A DNA stretch of 64,000 nt from G963677485 sp942492855 (GCA_942492855.1 OW818647.1:1488001-1552000), one strand, 5' to 3'; numbered from the stretch's first letter, positions 1 to 10,034 are shown. Made by a program: numbers and translations. Notes: generated by a model from the letters alone, not told the origin.

Positions 1-510
1 GCTCCAGTGAGTGTCCTGTTTACAATAAAGGGGAGCAGTACTGGTGGTTTTGCCTTTACGGAACACGGGTGCCAAATCCAGCACCTTCACGCCATTCTTG
101 GTCAGCACACTGTAGAAGTTCGTCTGTGCCTCATCCAGTGCGGCACCCTTCAGGCCGGCATCCAGCATCTCAGGGTATATCTGCGCTTTGGCAGGCACAG
201 GCACCATCAGCAGGTCGATGCCTGCTTTGGCCAACTGCGCTTTGAAGTCCAGTATGGCGGGAAGCGGGTCAGCATCCGCTTTGTTCGTGGCTTTGCTGAC
301 GGCTGCTGCCTGAGGACCCCAGAATGTGCCCGCGGTGAGATATTGCAGCTCCGGCGTGAAGAACAACCATCCGTCACTCCCAGGAACCACGGTGGTGTTG
401 GCCAGCTTCGCCTTCAACAGATCATTTGCCTGAGCAGGGGTGACTTGCGCCTGCGAGCCGACGGCGCAGGAAAGCAGGACCATCGCTGCAACGGGATATT
501 TCCAATTCAT
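1..510 (-). CDS. AlgJ/AlgX-like O-acetyltransferase, 3' part outside window
   Basis: A 170-codon partial gene that runs off the left edge of the window. The protein starts with a typical signal peptide (MNWKYPVAAMVLLSCAVGSQA), then carries the GSDGWLFFTPEL motif seen in AlgJ/AlgX-type SGNH acetyltransferases. The visible part ends in DTHWS, where the Asp-x-His of the catalytic site lies. The start ATG at 510 has a good Shine-Dalgarno (AAGGAG, 7 nt spacing). The family acts in the periplasm, moving acetyl groups delivered by an AlgI-type MBOAT protein onto an exopolysaccharide, and such an AlgI gene lies just upstream on the same strand. The catalytic serine block would be in the missing part, so activity cannot be judged. 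Confidence 0.75.
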   Translation of the reverse strand, partial: MNWKYPVAAMVLLSCAVGSQAQVTPAQANDLLKAKLANTTVVPGSDGWLFFTPELQYLTAGTFWGPQAAAVSKATNKADADPLPAILDFKAQLAKAGIDLLMVPVPAKAQIYPEMLDAGLKGAALDEAQTNFYSVLTKNGVKVLDLAPVFRKGKTTSTAPLYCKQDTHWS

Positions 511-738
511 GATAAAACTCCTTGATCGTTCATCCTGGCGTGAACATAACATGGTCGCCACTTTCCGGGGCGGTTTTCTCCTAACCGCGCCGGTCTTGAT
601 CTTCGCGCAAAACCGCCCGACGGGATGCCAATCGGGAGATTGGCGTTCCCAGGAATACCTGGTTGTCCCGTCTCCTCCTGACTCCTGCTCTCCAATCTCC
701 TGACTCCTCCCGACGAGCGGCTTGTGTATAAAATTGGA
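511..738. repeat. Intergenic repeat patch between the two AlgJ-like genes
   Basis: The 228-bp spacer holds three of the repeat types found throughout the left of the window. At about 565-597 is the imperfect palindrome beginning CCGGGGCGGTTTTC (stem CCGGGGCGGTT against AACCGCGCCGG). At 627-644 is the perfect hairpin GCCAATC-GGGA-GATTGGC. At about 670-715 is a pyrimidine tract built of CTCCTGACTCC units. No gene is supported here. Confidence 0.7.
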
Positions 739-2154
739 CTACTGTTGGCCCGGGTTTGTTTGCAACTGCACGGGCGGTTTCGGCGTTTGCTTGGGCTTGG
801 GCAGGTCGAACAGCTTCCAGTCGCCCGAGCTTAGGTCTCGCATGGCAAACTCGTAGATCACCAGCCGCTTGCCAGCCAGACGGTCATCGCCCCTGGACAT
901 ATCCTTCATGAGCTGCTGACGCGAAGCGTAAGAGCCGCCCGCATTGACCACGATCATATCTACCGGGCATTTCAACCGTTCGCTCAGATGCTCCCCGAAG
1001 CCGGCGCTTTCACCCCAGCCCATGGTGCCCAGCGAGTAGATGTTGCTATAGCTGTCGCCCATGAGCAGGATCGGTGCCTGTCGGTCGGGATACCAGAGTG
1101 AGCCATCGGGGTTCAGCACCTGCGTCAGCTCCACTTCTTGTTTGGGGAAGCTCTTACCCCCGTCCTGCAGTTTCAGCATCAGCGAGATGTCGCCTTCGCC
1201 CTTCACCTTGATCCGTTTGGTGCGGTAATCCACCGGGGTATACTGGCCCACCATATTGTTGACCTTGATAAAGGCCGCCAGAACGCTGGCTGTGGACTGC
1301 ATGGTCTGGGGCGTCCAGTGCGTGTCGGTGCGCAGATGCGTGGGCTGCGGGGCGGCCCCCGTCTTCACATCCCAAAACAGCCGGGTGGTGTCCATTACAA
1401 GCACACCCGCTTCCGTCAGTTTCTGCTCAAACTGAGCATAGCTGTCGTTCTGCAGCGGCTTTTCTGGCACATTGGCGGGCCAGGCCAGCATTTCGCTCAT
1501 GGTCATCGGCTTACACGCCACGGGCATCACCACCATGGCTATGCCCCGTGCTTTAAGGTATCTATCGAACTGCACGATCGCCTTGATGGGGTCAGGCTGC
1601 ACCGCCTCAGTGCCGGTGCGGATGCGCTTCAACTGCTCGGCGGGCATCAGGAAGCCGCGGCCGGTGAGGTATTCCACCTCAGGACGGTAATAGAGCCAGC
1701 CATCGCGCCCCACAAACACCTGCTCGTTGCCTGCGCCAAGCACGTTGGTCAGGAACTGCTGAGCCTTGGGACGCAGGGCTTGACCCACTATCGAGTCATC
1801 CTCCATCCCAGTCTCAAATTCGCTGATTTTACTGACCTGCGGCAGCAGACCCCAGTAGTCCCAGAAGCTCTTTGCCGACTTGATCTGCTCCATAGCGGGA
1901 CCAAGCTGCCAGAACTCCACCCATCGGAACAGCTTGCGCTCGGGAGCCTTCTCGCTATCCGCCTGGTAAGTGCGTGTTGCGCTGATATCGGCAATCATCT
2001 GCACTGTGCTTTCGGACAGGATGGTCAGAAGCAGAATCACTACAAAGAATATCTGCACACCCCTGGAGTACTTGGTGTGTTTCAGGCTCAGTTCGGCCTC
2101 TTCTTCACGGCTGTTGGGCTCGTAAAGGGGCACATACGGTTGTTTTTCAGTCAT
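739..2154 (-). CDS. AlgJ/AlgX-like SGNH O-acetyltransferase, membrane anchored
   Basis: A 471-aa protein with one N-terminal membrane anchor (about residues 30-50) and a periplasmic SGNH-type catalytic domain. Visible motifs are GRDGWLYYRPEVEYLTGRGF near residue 150, the DTHW Asp-x-His pair near 277, and the GDSYSN serine block near 363. Together these are the complete catalytic set of the AlgJ/AlgX family, which O-acetylates alginate or cellulose-like exopolysaccharide. The C-terminus is proline rich. The gene lies 20 bp downstream of the AlgI gene with an AAGGAGG ribosome site inside that gap, so the two are surely co-transcribed. The polysaccharide substrate is unknown. Confidence 0.85.
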   Translation of the reverse strand: MTEKQPYVPLYEPNSREEEAELSLKHTKYSRGVQIFFVVILLLTILSESTVQMIADISATRTYQADSEKAPERKLFRWVEFWQLGPAMEQIKSAKSFWDYWGLLPQVSKISEFETGMEDDSIVGQALRPKAQQFLTNVLGAGNEQVFVGRDGWLYYRPEVEYLTGRGFLMPAEQLKRIRTGTEAVQPDPIKAIVQFDRYLKARGIAMVVMPVACKPMTMSEMLAWPANVPEKPLQNDSYAQFEQKLTEAGVLVMDTTRLFWDVKTGAAPQPTHLRTDTHWTPQTMQSTASVLAAFIKVNNMVGQYTPVDYRTKRIKVKGEGDISLMLKLQDGGKSFPKQEVELTQVLNPDGSLWYPDRQAPILLMGDSYSNIYSLGTMGWGESAGFGEHLSERLKCPVDMIVVNAGGSYASRQQLMKDMSRGDDRLAGKRLVIYEFAMRDLSSGDWKLFDLPKPKQTPKPPVQLQTNPGQQ

Positions 2155-2174
2155 TGGTTAGCCTCCTTCGCCGT

Positions 2175-3647
2175 TTAGAATATGAAGTAGATGAACGGGT
2201 TGTATTCCTGGGTGGCCAGGACGCCAAGCGCCAGCCAGAGCAGCAGCACGCAGACCACCGCTTTGGGCCAGGTGAGCTTCTGCGTGAAGTCCCAGGTGTC
2301 AGGCAGCTTCCACACCACCAATGCTGATATCAACATGCAGATGATGTAGTATGGCTTGAACAACAGCCCGCTGAGCAGGCTGACACTGGGTGCCTGACTG
2401 CCAAACCCGAACATGGTGCCCACGTAGTGCGCGGACGCCCCCAAATCGGCAGAGCGGAAAAACACCCAGGTGATGAGCACCACGATGTAAGTGATGACCA
2501 CCCGCAGAAATACTGGCAATCCCATGTAGGGGCCCTTCTTGCCCAAGCTGCGCTCAAAGGCAAGCATACCACCGTGGATGGCACCCCAGATGACATAGTT
2601 CCAACTGGCCCCATGCCATAGACCGCCTAGAAGCATGGTCAGCATCAGGTTCACGTAGGTGCGCGCCTTGCCCTTGCGGTTGCCGCCTAGCGGGATATAC
2701 AAATACTCCCTGAGCCAGGTGCTGAGCGAAATATGCCACCGCCGCCAGAACTCGGTGATGCTTTGGGAGCGATACGGGTTGTCGAAGTTGCGTGCGAACA
2801 CAAACCCCAGCATCAGCCCCAGACCGATTGCCATATCGCTGTATCCGCTGAAGTCAAAGTAAATCTGGAAGGAGTAGCCAAACACACCCACCCAGGCATC
2901 CAGCGTGCTGATATGGCCCGCGTTGAACACCGTATCGGCCACTTTGCCGCAGGGGTTGGCCAACAGGATTTTCTTCGCCATCCCCAGGCAGAAGAAGGCA
3001 CTTCCGCGGGCGAACTTATCCAGGGTGAGGGTGCGGTTCTCCAACTGGTCGGCCAGATAGCTGAACTTCAAGATCGGCCCTGCCACCAGGTGGGGGAACA
3101 TCGACACGAAGCAGCTAAAGTCGGTGAAGTTGCGCATCGCCTTCGCATCACCGCGGTAGACGTCGATGATGTAGCTCAGCGACTGGAAGGTGTAGAAGCT
3201 GATGCCCAGCGGCAGCACCACACGCAGAAAGTCGTGGGCCACATATTGCGTCAGCCCCAGGGTCTGCATCAGCGAGTTATAGCTGTCTATGCCGAAGTTG
3301 AAATACTTGAAGAAGCCCAGCATGGTGAGGTTCGATACCACCGACAGCACCAGCGCGGTTCGCTGCGTTTTGGTGCGTGGACCTTTAGCCAGCGGCACGA
3401 TGTTGCTGTGGCTGCCGCGGATAGGATGCCAGCTATCGGTGGCGATGATCAGGCTGAGCAGCCAGTCAACGAAGGTGGTGCCGAACATGAGGAAAATAAA
3501 TTTGGGGTTTGCCCAGCCATAGAATATATAGCCCAGGATGATCAGTGCGAAGTTTCGCCATCTTTGTGGGGCTTTATACAGGGCGTAGATGATAGTCAGG
3601 GCGATGGGAAGGAAGTAGTAGACAAAGATATGAGAACTGAAGACCAA
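2175..3647 (-). CDS. AlgI-type MBOAT acetyltransferase
   Basis: A 490-aa polytopic membrane O-acyltransferase (MBOAT). In AlgI systems it passes acetyl groups across the inner membrane to AlgJ/AlgX partners. Seen here are the family N-terminus (VFSSHIFVYYFLP), the WRRWHISLSTWLREYLYIPLGG block and GLWHGASWNYVIWG with the invariant His. I chose the TTG at 3647: it gives the canonical AlgI N-terminus and has GAGG 7 nt upstream. A longer in-frame reading back to 3857 runs into a dispersed repeat and adds no family sequence. It is the first gene of an operon with the AlgX-like gene. Confidence 0.88.
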   Translation of the reverse strand: MVFSSHIFVYYFLPIALTIIYALYKAPQRWRNFALIILGYIFYGWANPKFIFLMFGTTFVDWLLSLIIATDSWHPIRGSHSNIVPLAKGPRTKTQRTALVLSVVSNLTMLGFFKYFNFGIDSYNSLMQTLGLTQYVAHDFLRVVLPLGISFYTFQSLSYIIDVYRGDAKAMRNFTDFSCFVSMFPHLVAGPILKFSYLADQLENRTLTLDKFARGSAFFCLGMAKKILLANPCGKVADTVFNAGHISTLDAWVGVFGYSFQIYFDFSGYSDMAIGLGLMLGFVFARNFDNPYRSQSITEFWRRWHISLSTWLREYLYIPLGGNRKGKARTYVNLMLTMLLGGLWHGASWNYVIWGAIHGGMLAFERSLGKKGPYMGLPVFLRVVITYIVVLITWVFFRSADLGASAHYVGTMFGFGSQAPSVSLLSGLLFKPYYIICMLISALVVWKLPDTWDFTQKLTWPKAVVCVLLLWLALGVLATQEYNPFIYFIF

Positions 3648-4322
3648 TCGGCTGCCTCGCAATCTAACACAGTCGTGTATTCCGTCGTGGGGGAGCACGT
3701 ACTCTTTTCTATGATGCATCACAAAGGATATGAACTTCAACCCATAGTTGCGTTTTTGGGCTCTTACCGCAGTAAATATACCGTAACTACCCCGATTGTC
3801 GCTTGAGCCAGCTGGTGTGACACCCGGTACGCGGCTGTCCGGGGCGGTTTTCTCCACACCGCGCCGGTGTGGTTCCGTCCCCCTGGGAACGACAATCGCC
3901 TGATTGGCTCTCCCTTCCCATCCGTTCCTATCCGTGTAATCCGTGGTTCAGACAATCCGGGCAACCACGGGGGCTGGCCGCGTTCGCACCCAGGGCGATT
4001 CGCGAATCGCCCCTAGTACACGGCCCGCGTTCTGACGGGAGGCCAATCGGGAGATTGGCGTCCCCAGGGGCTAACCGCACCTTCTTGATCGCCAATGTCC
4101 GGGGCGGTTTTCTCCTAACCGCGCCGGTCTTGATCCCGAAACCAGTCTTGATGGCTATCCGCCAGACCGGCGCGGTCTTGAGCCTTCTGCAACCGCTAGC
4201 GTCTCGCCAGACCGCCCCGGACATAGGCAATTACGAGGGTCCTACACACCCCTTCGCGTCTTCGCGTCTTCGCGTGAGACCTACCACCGGAAGGCCAATC
4301 GGGAGATTGGCGTTCCCAGGGG
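3648..4322. repeat. Gene-free spacer filled with dispersed repeats
   Basis: This 675-bp spacer contains the AlgI leader and then a mosaic of repeats. These are CCGGGGCGGTTTTC palindromes at about 3839 and 4098 with their reverse-oriented relatives (CGCCAGACCGGCGCGG, about 4162-4222). GCCAATC-GGGA-GATTGGC hairpins sit at 4042-4059 and 4294-4311. ATCCGTGTAATCCGTGGTTC is near 3934, and a run of TTCGCG units (about 4256-4280) completes the set. Reading frames across it code only for repeat-derived peptides. The spacer ends at the mnmG stop codon, which itself lies in repeat sequence. Confidence 0.75.
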
Positions 4323-6188
4323 CTAACCGCCAGACCGCCCAGATTGCCGCTTGAGCCAGACCATCAGCACGGCGATGTCAGACGGCCTAACGCCCGGCAC
4401 ACGGCTGGCCTGACCCACACTCAGAGGCCTGATGCGGCTTAGCTTCTCCCTGGTCTCGTAACTGAGGGCGGGGATGGCGTGGTAATCAAAATCCTCGGCG
4501 ATGGGCATCTGCTCATGCCTGATGTGCTGCTTCATCTGCCGTTGCTGCATCTTGATGTATCCATGGTACCGGTTGTTCAGTAGAACCTCATCCAGTGCCT
4601 CACCATTGATGGGACAGCCCGCAGGCCACCACTCGCTGAGCTCGCTAATATCCACCTCGGGACGGCGCAACAGTTCCATCAGCGGGGTTCGGTCGTGCAG
4701 CGGTGCTATCCCAAGCTCGGTCAGCCTGAGGTTGTCCTGGCCGCTTAGAAAGACGCTCTGAAGCAACTGCTTTGTGACCTGCACCTGCTGCAGTTTCCGC
4801 TGCCACTTGGCCGTGCGAACAGGACTCAGCAGACCGATCTCATGCCCCAGCTCACTCAGGCGCATATCTGCGTTGTCGTGGCGTAGGCTCAGCCGGTATT
4901 CGGCCCGGCTGGTGAGCATTCGATACGGGTCCTGCACCCCTTTGGTCACGAGATCATCGACCAGCACCCCAATATACGCCTGCTGACGTGTGATGACCAC
5001 CGGTGCGTCATGCTGAAGATACCGCGCGGCGTTGATACCCGCCAGCAGACCCTGCGCGGCGGCCTCCTCATACCCGGAGGTGCCGTTCACCTGACCGGCG
5101 AAGAACAACCCCGGGTGCGCCTTGCTTTGCAGATATGGCGTGAGCTGATCGGGGTAGATCATGTCATACTCCACCGCATAACCGGGTTTCATGATCTCCA
5201 CATGCGCCAGACCGGGCATACTTCGCAGCATCTGCAACTGCACATCAGCCGGCAAACTGGTGCTGGCGCCCTGCACATACAACTCGTCCCTCTGCCAGCT
5301 CTCCTGCTCCAGAAAAATGGGATGGGTGGATTTGTCGGGGAAACGCACGATTTTGTCTTCGATGGAGGGGCAGTAGCGAGGACCCACGCCGGTGATGAAC
5401 CCGCCAAACAGCGAGGAACGGGTGAGGTTATCTCTGATGATCTGGTGCGTGCGCTCGGTGGTGCGTGTCTGCCAGCAGGAGAGAAGTCGGTCGGTATTGG
5501 GGCGGGTATCCAGCTCGTTGGAGAAGGGCGGGCAGTCGGGCTCGGAGGCGATGTCTATCAGCTCATCCCAGTCCACGCTGTTCTTATTGATGCGGGCAGT
5601 AGTGCCCGTTTTGAAGCGCCCAAGCTTAAGCTCAAGCCGGCGCAGGCTCTCAGACAGTCCGCGGGCGGGCGGCTCCCCGCTGCGGCCCTCCTCCCAGCTC
5701 TGGTCACCGATGCGCGTAATTCCGTTTAAAAAGGTGCCTGAGGTGACGACCACCGCACCACACAGCATGGTTGAGCCATCCGCGAACCCCACCCGCCAGA
5801 GGGAATCCTCAGAGCAGAGCGTGATCACCTCAGCCTGCAGTACCGTCACACCGGCTTCATCCAGCGTGCGATGCATGAGCTGCGGGTAGAGCACCGTGTC
5901 CACATGAACGCGCAGTGTTTGGATGGCGGGCCCTTTGCTGGTGCCCACACGCCGGACGTGAGTGCAGCAGATATCGGCATTTAGCGCCATCTGGCCGCCC
6001 AGCGCGTCAATTTCCCGCACCAACTGGCCTTTCGCTGGCCCTCCGATGCTGCAGTTACAGGGGAGATGGCCGATGCGGTGGATGTCCAGCGTGGCCGCCG
6101 CGGTGCGATGCCCCATCCGCTGCGATGCCAGTGCCGCTTCGCATCCCGCGTGCCCGGCACCCACCACCAAAACATCGAAATCTGTCAT
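4323..6188 (-). CDS. mnmG: tRNA uridine-5-carboxymethylaminomethyl synthase MnmG (GidA)
   Basis: A full-length (621 aa) MnmG. With MnmE it installs the carboxymethylaminomethyl group at the wobble uridine of certain tRNAs, using FAD and methylene-tetrahydrofolate. Seen are the N-terminal FAD dinucleotide motif VVGAGHAGCEAA, the family signature GVGPRYCPSIEDKIVRFPDK in the middle, the second signature GLFFAGQVNGTSGYEEAA, and a helical C-terminal domain. Starts are possible at GTG 6197, ATG 6194 and ATG 6188. I prefer 6188 because AGGTG lies 6 nt upstream and MTDFDVLVVGAG matches the family. The last codons and stop fall inside a dispersed repeat (CGCCAGACCG), so the extreme C-terminus may be altered. 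No mnmE or rsmG neighbour is present. Confidence 0.96.
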   Translation of the reverse strand: MTDFDVLVVGAGHAGCEAALASQRMGHRTAAATLDIHRIGHLPCNCSIGGPAKGQLVREIDALGGQMALNADICCTHVRRVGTSKGPAIQTLRVHVDTVLYPQLMHRTLDEAGVTVLQAEVITLCSEDSLWRVGFADGSTMLCGAVVVTSGTFLNGITRIGDQSWEEGRSGEPPARGLSESLRRLELKLGRFKTGTTARINKNSVDWDELIDIASEPDCPPFSNELDTRPNTDRLLSCWQTRTTERTHQIIRDNLTRSSLFGGFITGVGPRYCPSIEDKIVRFPDKSTHPIFLEQESWQRDELYVQGASTSLPADVQLQMLRSMPGLAHVEIMKPGYAVEYDMIYPDQLTPYLQSKAHPGLFFAGQVNGTSGYEEAAAQGLLAGINAARYLQHDAPVVITRQQAYIGVLVDDLVTKGVQDPYRMLTSRAEYRLSLRHDNADMRLSELGHEIGLLSPVRTAKWQRKLQQVQVTKQLLQSVFLSGQDNLRLTELGIAPLHDRTPLMELLRRPEVDISELSEWWPAGCPINGEALDEVLLNNRYHGYIKMQQRQMKQHIRHEQMPIAEDFDYHAIPALSYETREKLSRIRPLSVGQASRVPGVRPSDIAVLMVWLKRQSGRSGG

Positions 6189-6487
6189 TTTCATCACCTA
6201 TGAGTCTATCAGATAGGGTTTGGGGGTTGGCGACGGTGGGGGAGGTGCGTAAGGGCAGGCCCCTGTGCCTGCCCTGCTGATAGGGGCATGGCGTGCCGTG
6301 CCCTTCCCCATCCGTCTGATCCGTGGTTCAGACAATTCCCCGGGCTATCCGCCAGACCGCCCCGGTTAGGGAAAACCGGCGCGGTCAAGGGCATACCAAT
6401 CGGGAGATTGGCGTTCCCAGGGGTTAACCGCCAGACCGGCGCGGCCCGCGTTCCGGCGGGTGTTGGGGAAGTTGCCAGTCCCGCTAC
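6189..6487. repeat. Repeat mosaic upstream of mnmG
   Basis: The spacer has a GATCCGTGGTTCAGACAAT unit near 6309, a CGCCAGACCG palindrome relative (about 6350-6390), and a GCCAATC-type hairpin with one changed base (6395-6411). It also holds part of a CCCGCGTTCCGGCGGG hairpin (about 6441-6460). No gene is supported. The mnmG promoter must lie at its left end, but I cannot point to convincing hexamers. Confidence 0.65.
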
Positions 6488-6680
6488 GACGGGTTCCATC
6501 GCCCCAAGGGGCTCCATCACCTGTCGCTGATCAGATGGCTGCCCGCGTCGCTTCGCTCCTGCGGGCGCTGGCGGAGAGCAGCCTGCGCCCGCTTGCGGGC
6601 TGCAAATGCCTAGACGCGCGCGGCAAAAGGACCCCGTGTAGGGACGCCAGTCCCTTGGGGTGACTAAACCCGCGGCAGCG
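6488..6680 (+). repeat. Multi-hairpin repeat, copy 1
   Basis: The first of about six copies of a roughly 190-240 bp element. It starts GACGGGTTCCATC and ends GGTGACTAAACCCGCGGCA. Between these ends are stems GCCCC/GGGGC, GCCCGC/GCGGGC and CGCCCGC/GCGGG. Other copies are at 31121-31311, 46333-46522, 52505-52686 and (diverged) 46013-46250; a relative lies at about 49786-49934. No frame is conserved between copies, so it is not coding. Confidence 0.8.
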
Positions 6681-7166
6681 TGGGCTGGTAACCTGCGAAA
6701 TCACGGCCCGCGTTCCGGCGGGTGTTGGGGAAGCTGCCTTCCCTACTCGTCTTCGCGTCTTCGCGTGAGGCCTCCCAACGAGCGGCCAATCGGGAGATTG
6801 GCATTCCAGGGTGGTTGCCGTTGGGGCGATCGGCGATCGCTCGTTGAGTGGGTAATCACAAAAAAACTATCGTCTAAACTTAATCATCCGGTCGCGGACA
6901 GGGTAAACCCACGCATGCTGGATTCGCAACCTGGTAATATTATTAACGTTATTACTTGCTATACACCTCAATTTACCCCTCCTGTTACAAATACGCGGGT
7001 ATATGTAACACACCAAATTCACAGAAATGCAAGGGTTTACCACTAAATCTGGTAAATAATAGAGATATGGTTGTGGTTCGCTGGCACTTGCTCATGCAGC
7101 CCGACCGTCCCCGTGCAAAGGGATGAATCTATCACTACTAATTTTCTAAGGGAGAGGTCATTCTCA
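6681..7166. repeat. Repeat tail and leader of the dockerin-protein gene
   Basis: The left part has CCCGCGTTCCGGCGGG (about 6710-6725), a TTCGCGTCTTCGCGTGAG unit (about 6748) and a perfect GCCAATC-GGGA-GATTGGC hairpin (6785-6802). From about 6850 the composition becomes AT-rich, as expected for a promoter region, and continues to the start of the exported beta-helix protein. I see no gene and no convincing promoter hexamers. Confidence 0.6.
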
Positions 7167-10034
7167 ATGAGCAACAAGCCATTCGCCTTCGCAGTGGCTA
7201 CCATCTGCGCGATGGGTCTCACTATGGGTCTGCAAGCTGCCACCATCACAGTAACGGGCGGCGGAACCATCGCCTCCGCGATTAACGCAGCAGCAGCCGG
7301 TGATACCATTTTCGTAGACAAGGCAACCCACCTCGAAATAGGTGACAGCAATATCGCAATTTTAGCACCTACTAAAAACCTCACCATTCGGGGCCGCGGT
7401 AAAGACTTAACTGCAATCCAGTGTTATTTCAACCTTATTGGACCGCAGCCAGGCGCTCCGCTTCCCGGATTTGAGTTCACTACTGAATCTGTCGTGACCG
7501 GTTGGCCCGCTGGCAACAGCGTCACCAAGTCCTATGTGGCTGGGCCTGACGGTGGTATCCGTTGGGACGTGACTGGTGGAGACCCATTCGCTCCGACGCC
7601 TAACATCAACCTTGGCAACGCTCCTATCACCTGCACATTCCGTGTATGGAGCTCCCTCGGCGGCGACTTCCAGATTTTCTTCATGGGTGCCACTGGCGGT
7701 ATCTCTGAAGCTAACTCCAGACACTTCACCGCAACTGCCAATGCATGGAACATCTTCACCTTCAACATGCCTGCGCTTGGTGCTACTGCCAATTTCAGAA
7801 TTGATGGCCCTGGTGCTAGCGGCTACTACATCCTGAACTACATGCGCTTCGAAGGCCAGCCCATCGCTGCCGGTATCGGCAACTTAACATTGCAGGATAT
7901 GACGCTTGATGGCGGCACACTGCCCAGCGGCGGCCCTCGCACTGGCGTCAACCTCCTCAATGGCAGCAACTGCGCCATCACAATGACCAACGTTCGCCTG
8001 AAACAAGCTGGTGCCAACGGCGCATCAGTCGCTGGCGGTTCCTTGACTGCGACCGGAAGTAACTTTGATTCCAACGTCACTAACGGTGTGCAGGTATCTA
8101 ACGGAACAGTCAGCCTGACCGGCTGCACAGCCTCCCTGAACGCCAGCAACGGCGTCTTGATTTCACCGGCGGCAGCAACCAGTAACTTGTCTGTCAGCCT
8201 GACCAACACCACTGTTGCCGGTAACGTGGCTGGCATGGCCATCAACGCTTCGGGAACAGCACCTGCAGCACTCACTGTGAACACCACAGGCTGTACGCTG
8301 ACCTGCAGCAAAGACTTCGCACTGTTGCTAAGCAAGTGGTGGGGCCTGAACGCTTCACTGCCCGGCACATACAACATCAACACAACCACGTTTGGTAACT
8401 CCAACCTGGGTATAGCCACCCTGGCCGGCGGCGCAACAGTCAACCTGACTGGATGCACCATCGGTGATACAGGCTGGGCTCTACTCAACCAGGGCGGAAA
8501 CACGAACTCCGTGGGCACCATGTGGAATGGCGGCGGAATCGGCGTCCTGAACAATGGCGGAACCGTCACTTGTGATGCCACCTCCAAGTTCCAGGGTGGG
8601 CAGCAGTATCAAGCTGGCACCACGGTCATCAATGGCTCCATCTTTGAGGGTGGCGTCAACCTGAACTGCGTTTCCGGCGCAGTGGTCACGCTGAACAATC
8701 CTGAGATCCGAGACTTAGCAACCAACAACTTCATCAGTCTTGGCGATACTGCTAATGTCACTGTCAACGGCATCAATGCCCAGGGCAAGGCAGGCAACCT
8801 GTTTGCCATTATGCGCAGCACCGCTGGTGTTCTGAACATCAACGGCTATGCAGCTAACAATAAGCTGAACCTTGACCCGCTGTTCAAAAACCCGGCAGAC
8901 AATGCTGACCGAGCCATCGTGTTCGTACGCAACGCTGGAGGCACCCTGAACCTGAAGTGGCTGACCGCCAGCAAGATTCCTGCCACCAACGAGTTCGTCA
9001 GTGCAAACAACGACGCAGCAGCTCTTGTTGGCCCATCGGTCACCACCTACAGCAAGTGCGCCTTCTATAACGGATCAGGCGGCTTCCGCGCCACCACTGG
9101 TCAAGCTGCTAATGCTACTCCTATCTCCATGACTGCCGGCAACACCATCTGGCAGGGCACAGGCTTCCCAGGTTCACACCTGAACCTGAACAGTAGCTCG
9201 ACCGTTCCTTCCACCATGACCCTTGACAACTGCACCATCTATGGTGGGACCACAGCTAACCTGATCTCCGGTAATGCAACCCGTGGTGACGTAGTGACCG
9301 CTAACTACTGCATCATCGATGCTACCGGCGGTCTGCAGTGCTCAGTAACTGTGCCTCTAGTTGGAAAAGGTAACATCGTTCGTGGTGGAACCGTCGGCGA
9401 CTTCACCCTCGGCAAGCCTGCTGATACAGTGATCGGCGATGCGAAGCTCGACCCAGCAACCGGCTATCTAACCGCCGATTCGAAACTCGCTTTCGGTATG
9501 GCGATCGACAGCATCCGGACCTTTGACGTGAACGACAACGCCCGCCCGATGCCCGCAGGCACCAAGCCTGACATCGGTGCTTTCGAATACAACCAGGTAA
9601 TCGGCTCCATCACTGGAACCTACCTCGACGCAGCACTTACCGTTGCTGAGATGGCTGGCAAGTCCATTGATGTCGTTCTGAAGCAGGGTGCGGACGTCAA
9701 GAAGACCCTCACCGCGACTTTGGATGCCGATGCTAAGTTCGTAGTAGCCGACGTTCTACCCGGCACCTACGACGTACTCGCCAAGAGCACCCACTGGCTG
9801 CGCGTGAATGCTGCAGGCGTCGTGGTTGCTGACGTTGACGTTCCTGTAGCCATGGCCCCAGTGAACGGCGACTCTGACGGCGACAACCAGGTCAACCTGT
9901 TTGACATCGTAGTTCTAGACCAGAACTTCGGTTCAGCAGACGCAATGGCTGACCTTGATTGCAGCGGTTCAGTGAACCTGTTCGACTACGTGGTCATCGA
10001 CCAGAACTTCGGAGCAGTGGGCGCAGCCCTCTAG
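7167..10034 (+). CDS. Exported beta-helix protein with C-terminal dockerin
   Basis: A 955-aa exported protein. The ATG at 7167 follows GGGAGAGG and gives a clean signal peptide (MSNKPFAFAVATICAMGLTMGLQAA). The body is low-complexity, rich in Asn/Thr/Gly/Ala, with many short repeats of the form VNLTGCT or LTNTTVAGN typical of right-handed parallel beta-helices (about residues 30-800). Next comes a beta-sandwich of carboxypeptidase-regulatory type (about 830-910, ending in YDVLAKSTHWLR). The C-terminus is a type I dockerin: two loops, DSDGDNQVNLFD and DLDCSGSVNLFD, each followed by a helix VVLDQNFG or VVIDQNFG. Dockerins bind cohesins in cellulosome-like assemblies; no cohesin is in the window, so the partner is unknown. 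A strong terminator follows directly. Confidence 0.8.
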   Translation: MSNKPFAFAVATICAMGLTMGLQAATITVTGGGTIASAINAAAAGDTIFVDKATHLEIGDSNIAILAPTKNLTIRGRGKDLTAIQCYFNLIGPQPGAPLPGFEFTTESVVTGWPAGNSVTKSYVAGPDGGIRWDVTGGDPFAPTPNINLGNAPITCTFRVWSSLGGDFQIFFMGATGGISEANSRHFTATANAWNIFTFNMPALGATANFRIDGPGASGYYILNYMRFEGQPIAAGIGNLTLQDMTLDGGTLPSGGPRTGVNLLNGSNCAITMTNVRLKQAGANGASVAGGSLTATGSNFDSNVTNGVQVSNGTVSLTGCTASLNASNGVLISPAAATSNLSVSLTNTTVAGNVAGMAINASGTAPAALTVNTTGCTLTCSKDFALLLSKWWGLNASLPGTYNINTTTFGNSNLGIATLAGGATVNLTGCTIGDTGWALLNQGGNTNSVGTMWNGGGIGVLNNGGTVTCDATSKFQGGQQYQAGTTVINGSIFEGGVNLNCVSGAVVTLNNPEIRDLATNNFISLGDTANVTVNGINAQGKAGNLFAIMRSTAGVLNINGYAANNKLNLDPLFKNPADNADRAIVFVRNAGGTLNLKWLTASKIPATNEFVSANNDAAALVGPSVTTYSKCAFYNGSGGFRATTGQAANATPISMTAGNTIWQGTGFPGSHLNLNSSSTVPSTMTLDNCTIYGGTTANLISGNATRGDVVTANYCIIDATGGLQCSVTVPLVGKGNIVRGGTVGDFTLGKPADTVIGDAKLDPATGYLTADSKLAFGMAIDSIRTFDVNDNARPMPAGTKPDIGAFEYNQVIGSITGTYLDAALTVAEMAGKSIDVVLKQGADVKKTLTATLDADAKFVVADVLPGTYDVLAKSTHWLRVNAAGVVVADVDVPVAMAPVNGDSDGDNQVNLFDIVVLDQNFGSADAMADLDCSGSVNLFDYVVIDQNFGAVGAAL

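Noticed and set aside
7..525. Plus-strand open frame of 172 codons
   Set aside because: It is the antisense shadow of the AlgJ-like gene at 1-510, which has a signal peptide, catalytic motif and ribosome site.
3869..4354. Plus-strand frame of 161 codons
   Set aside because: Made entirely of dispersed repeats; the peptide is a translation of palindromes and has no ribosome site.
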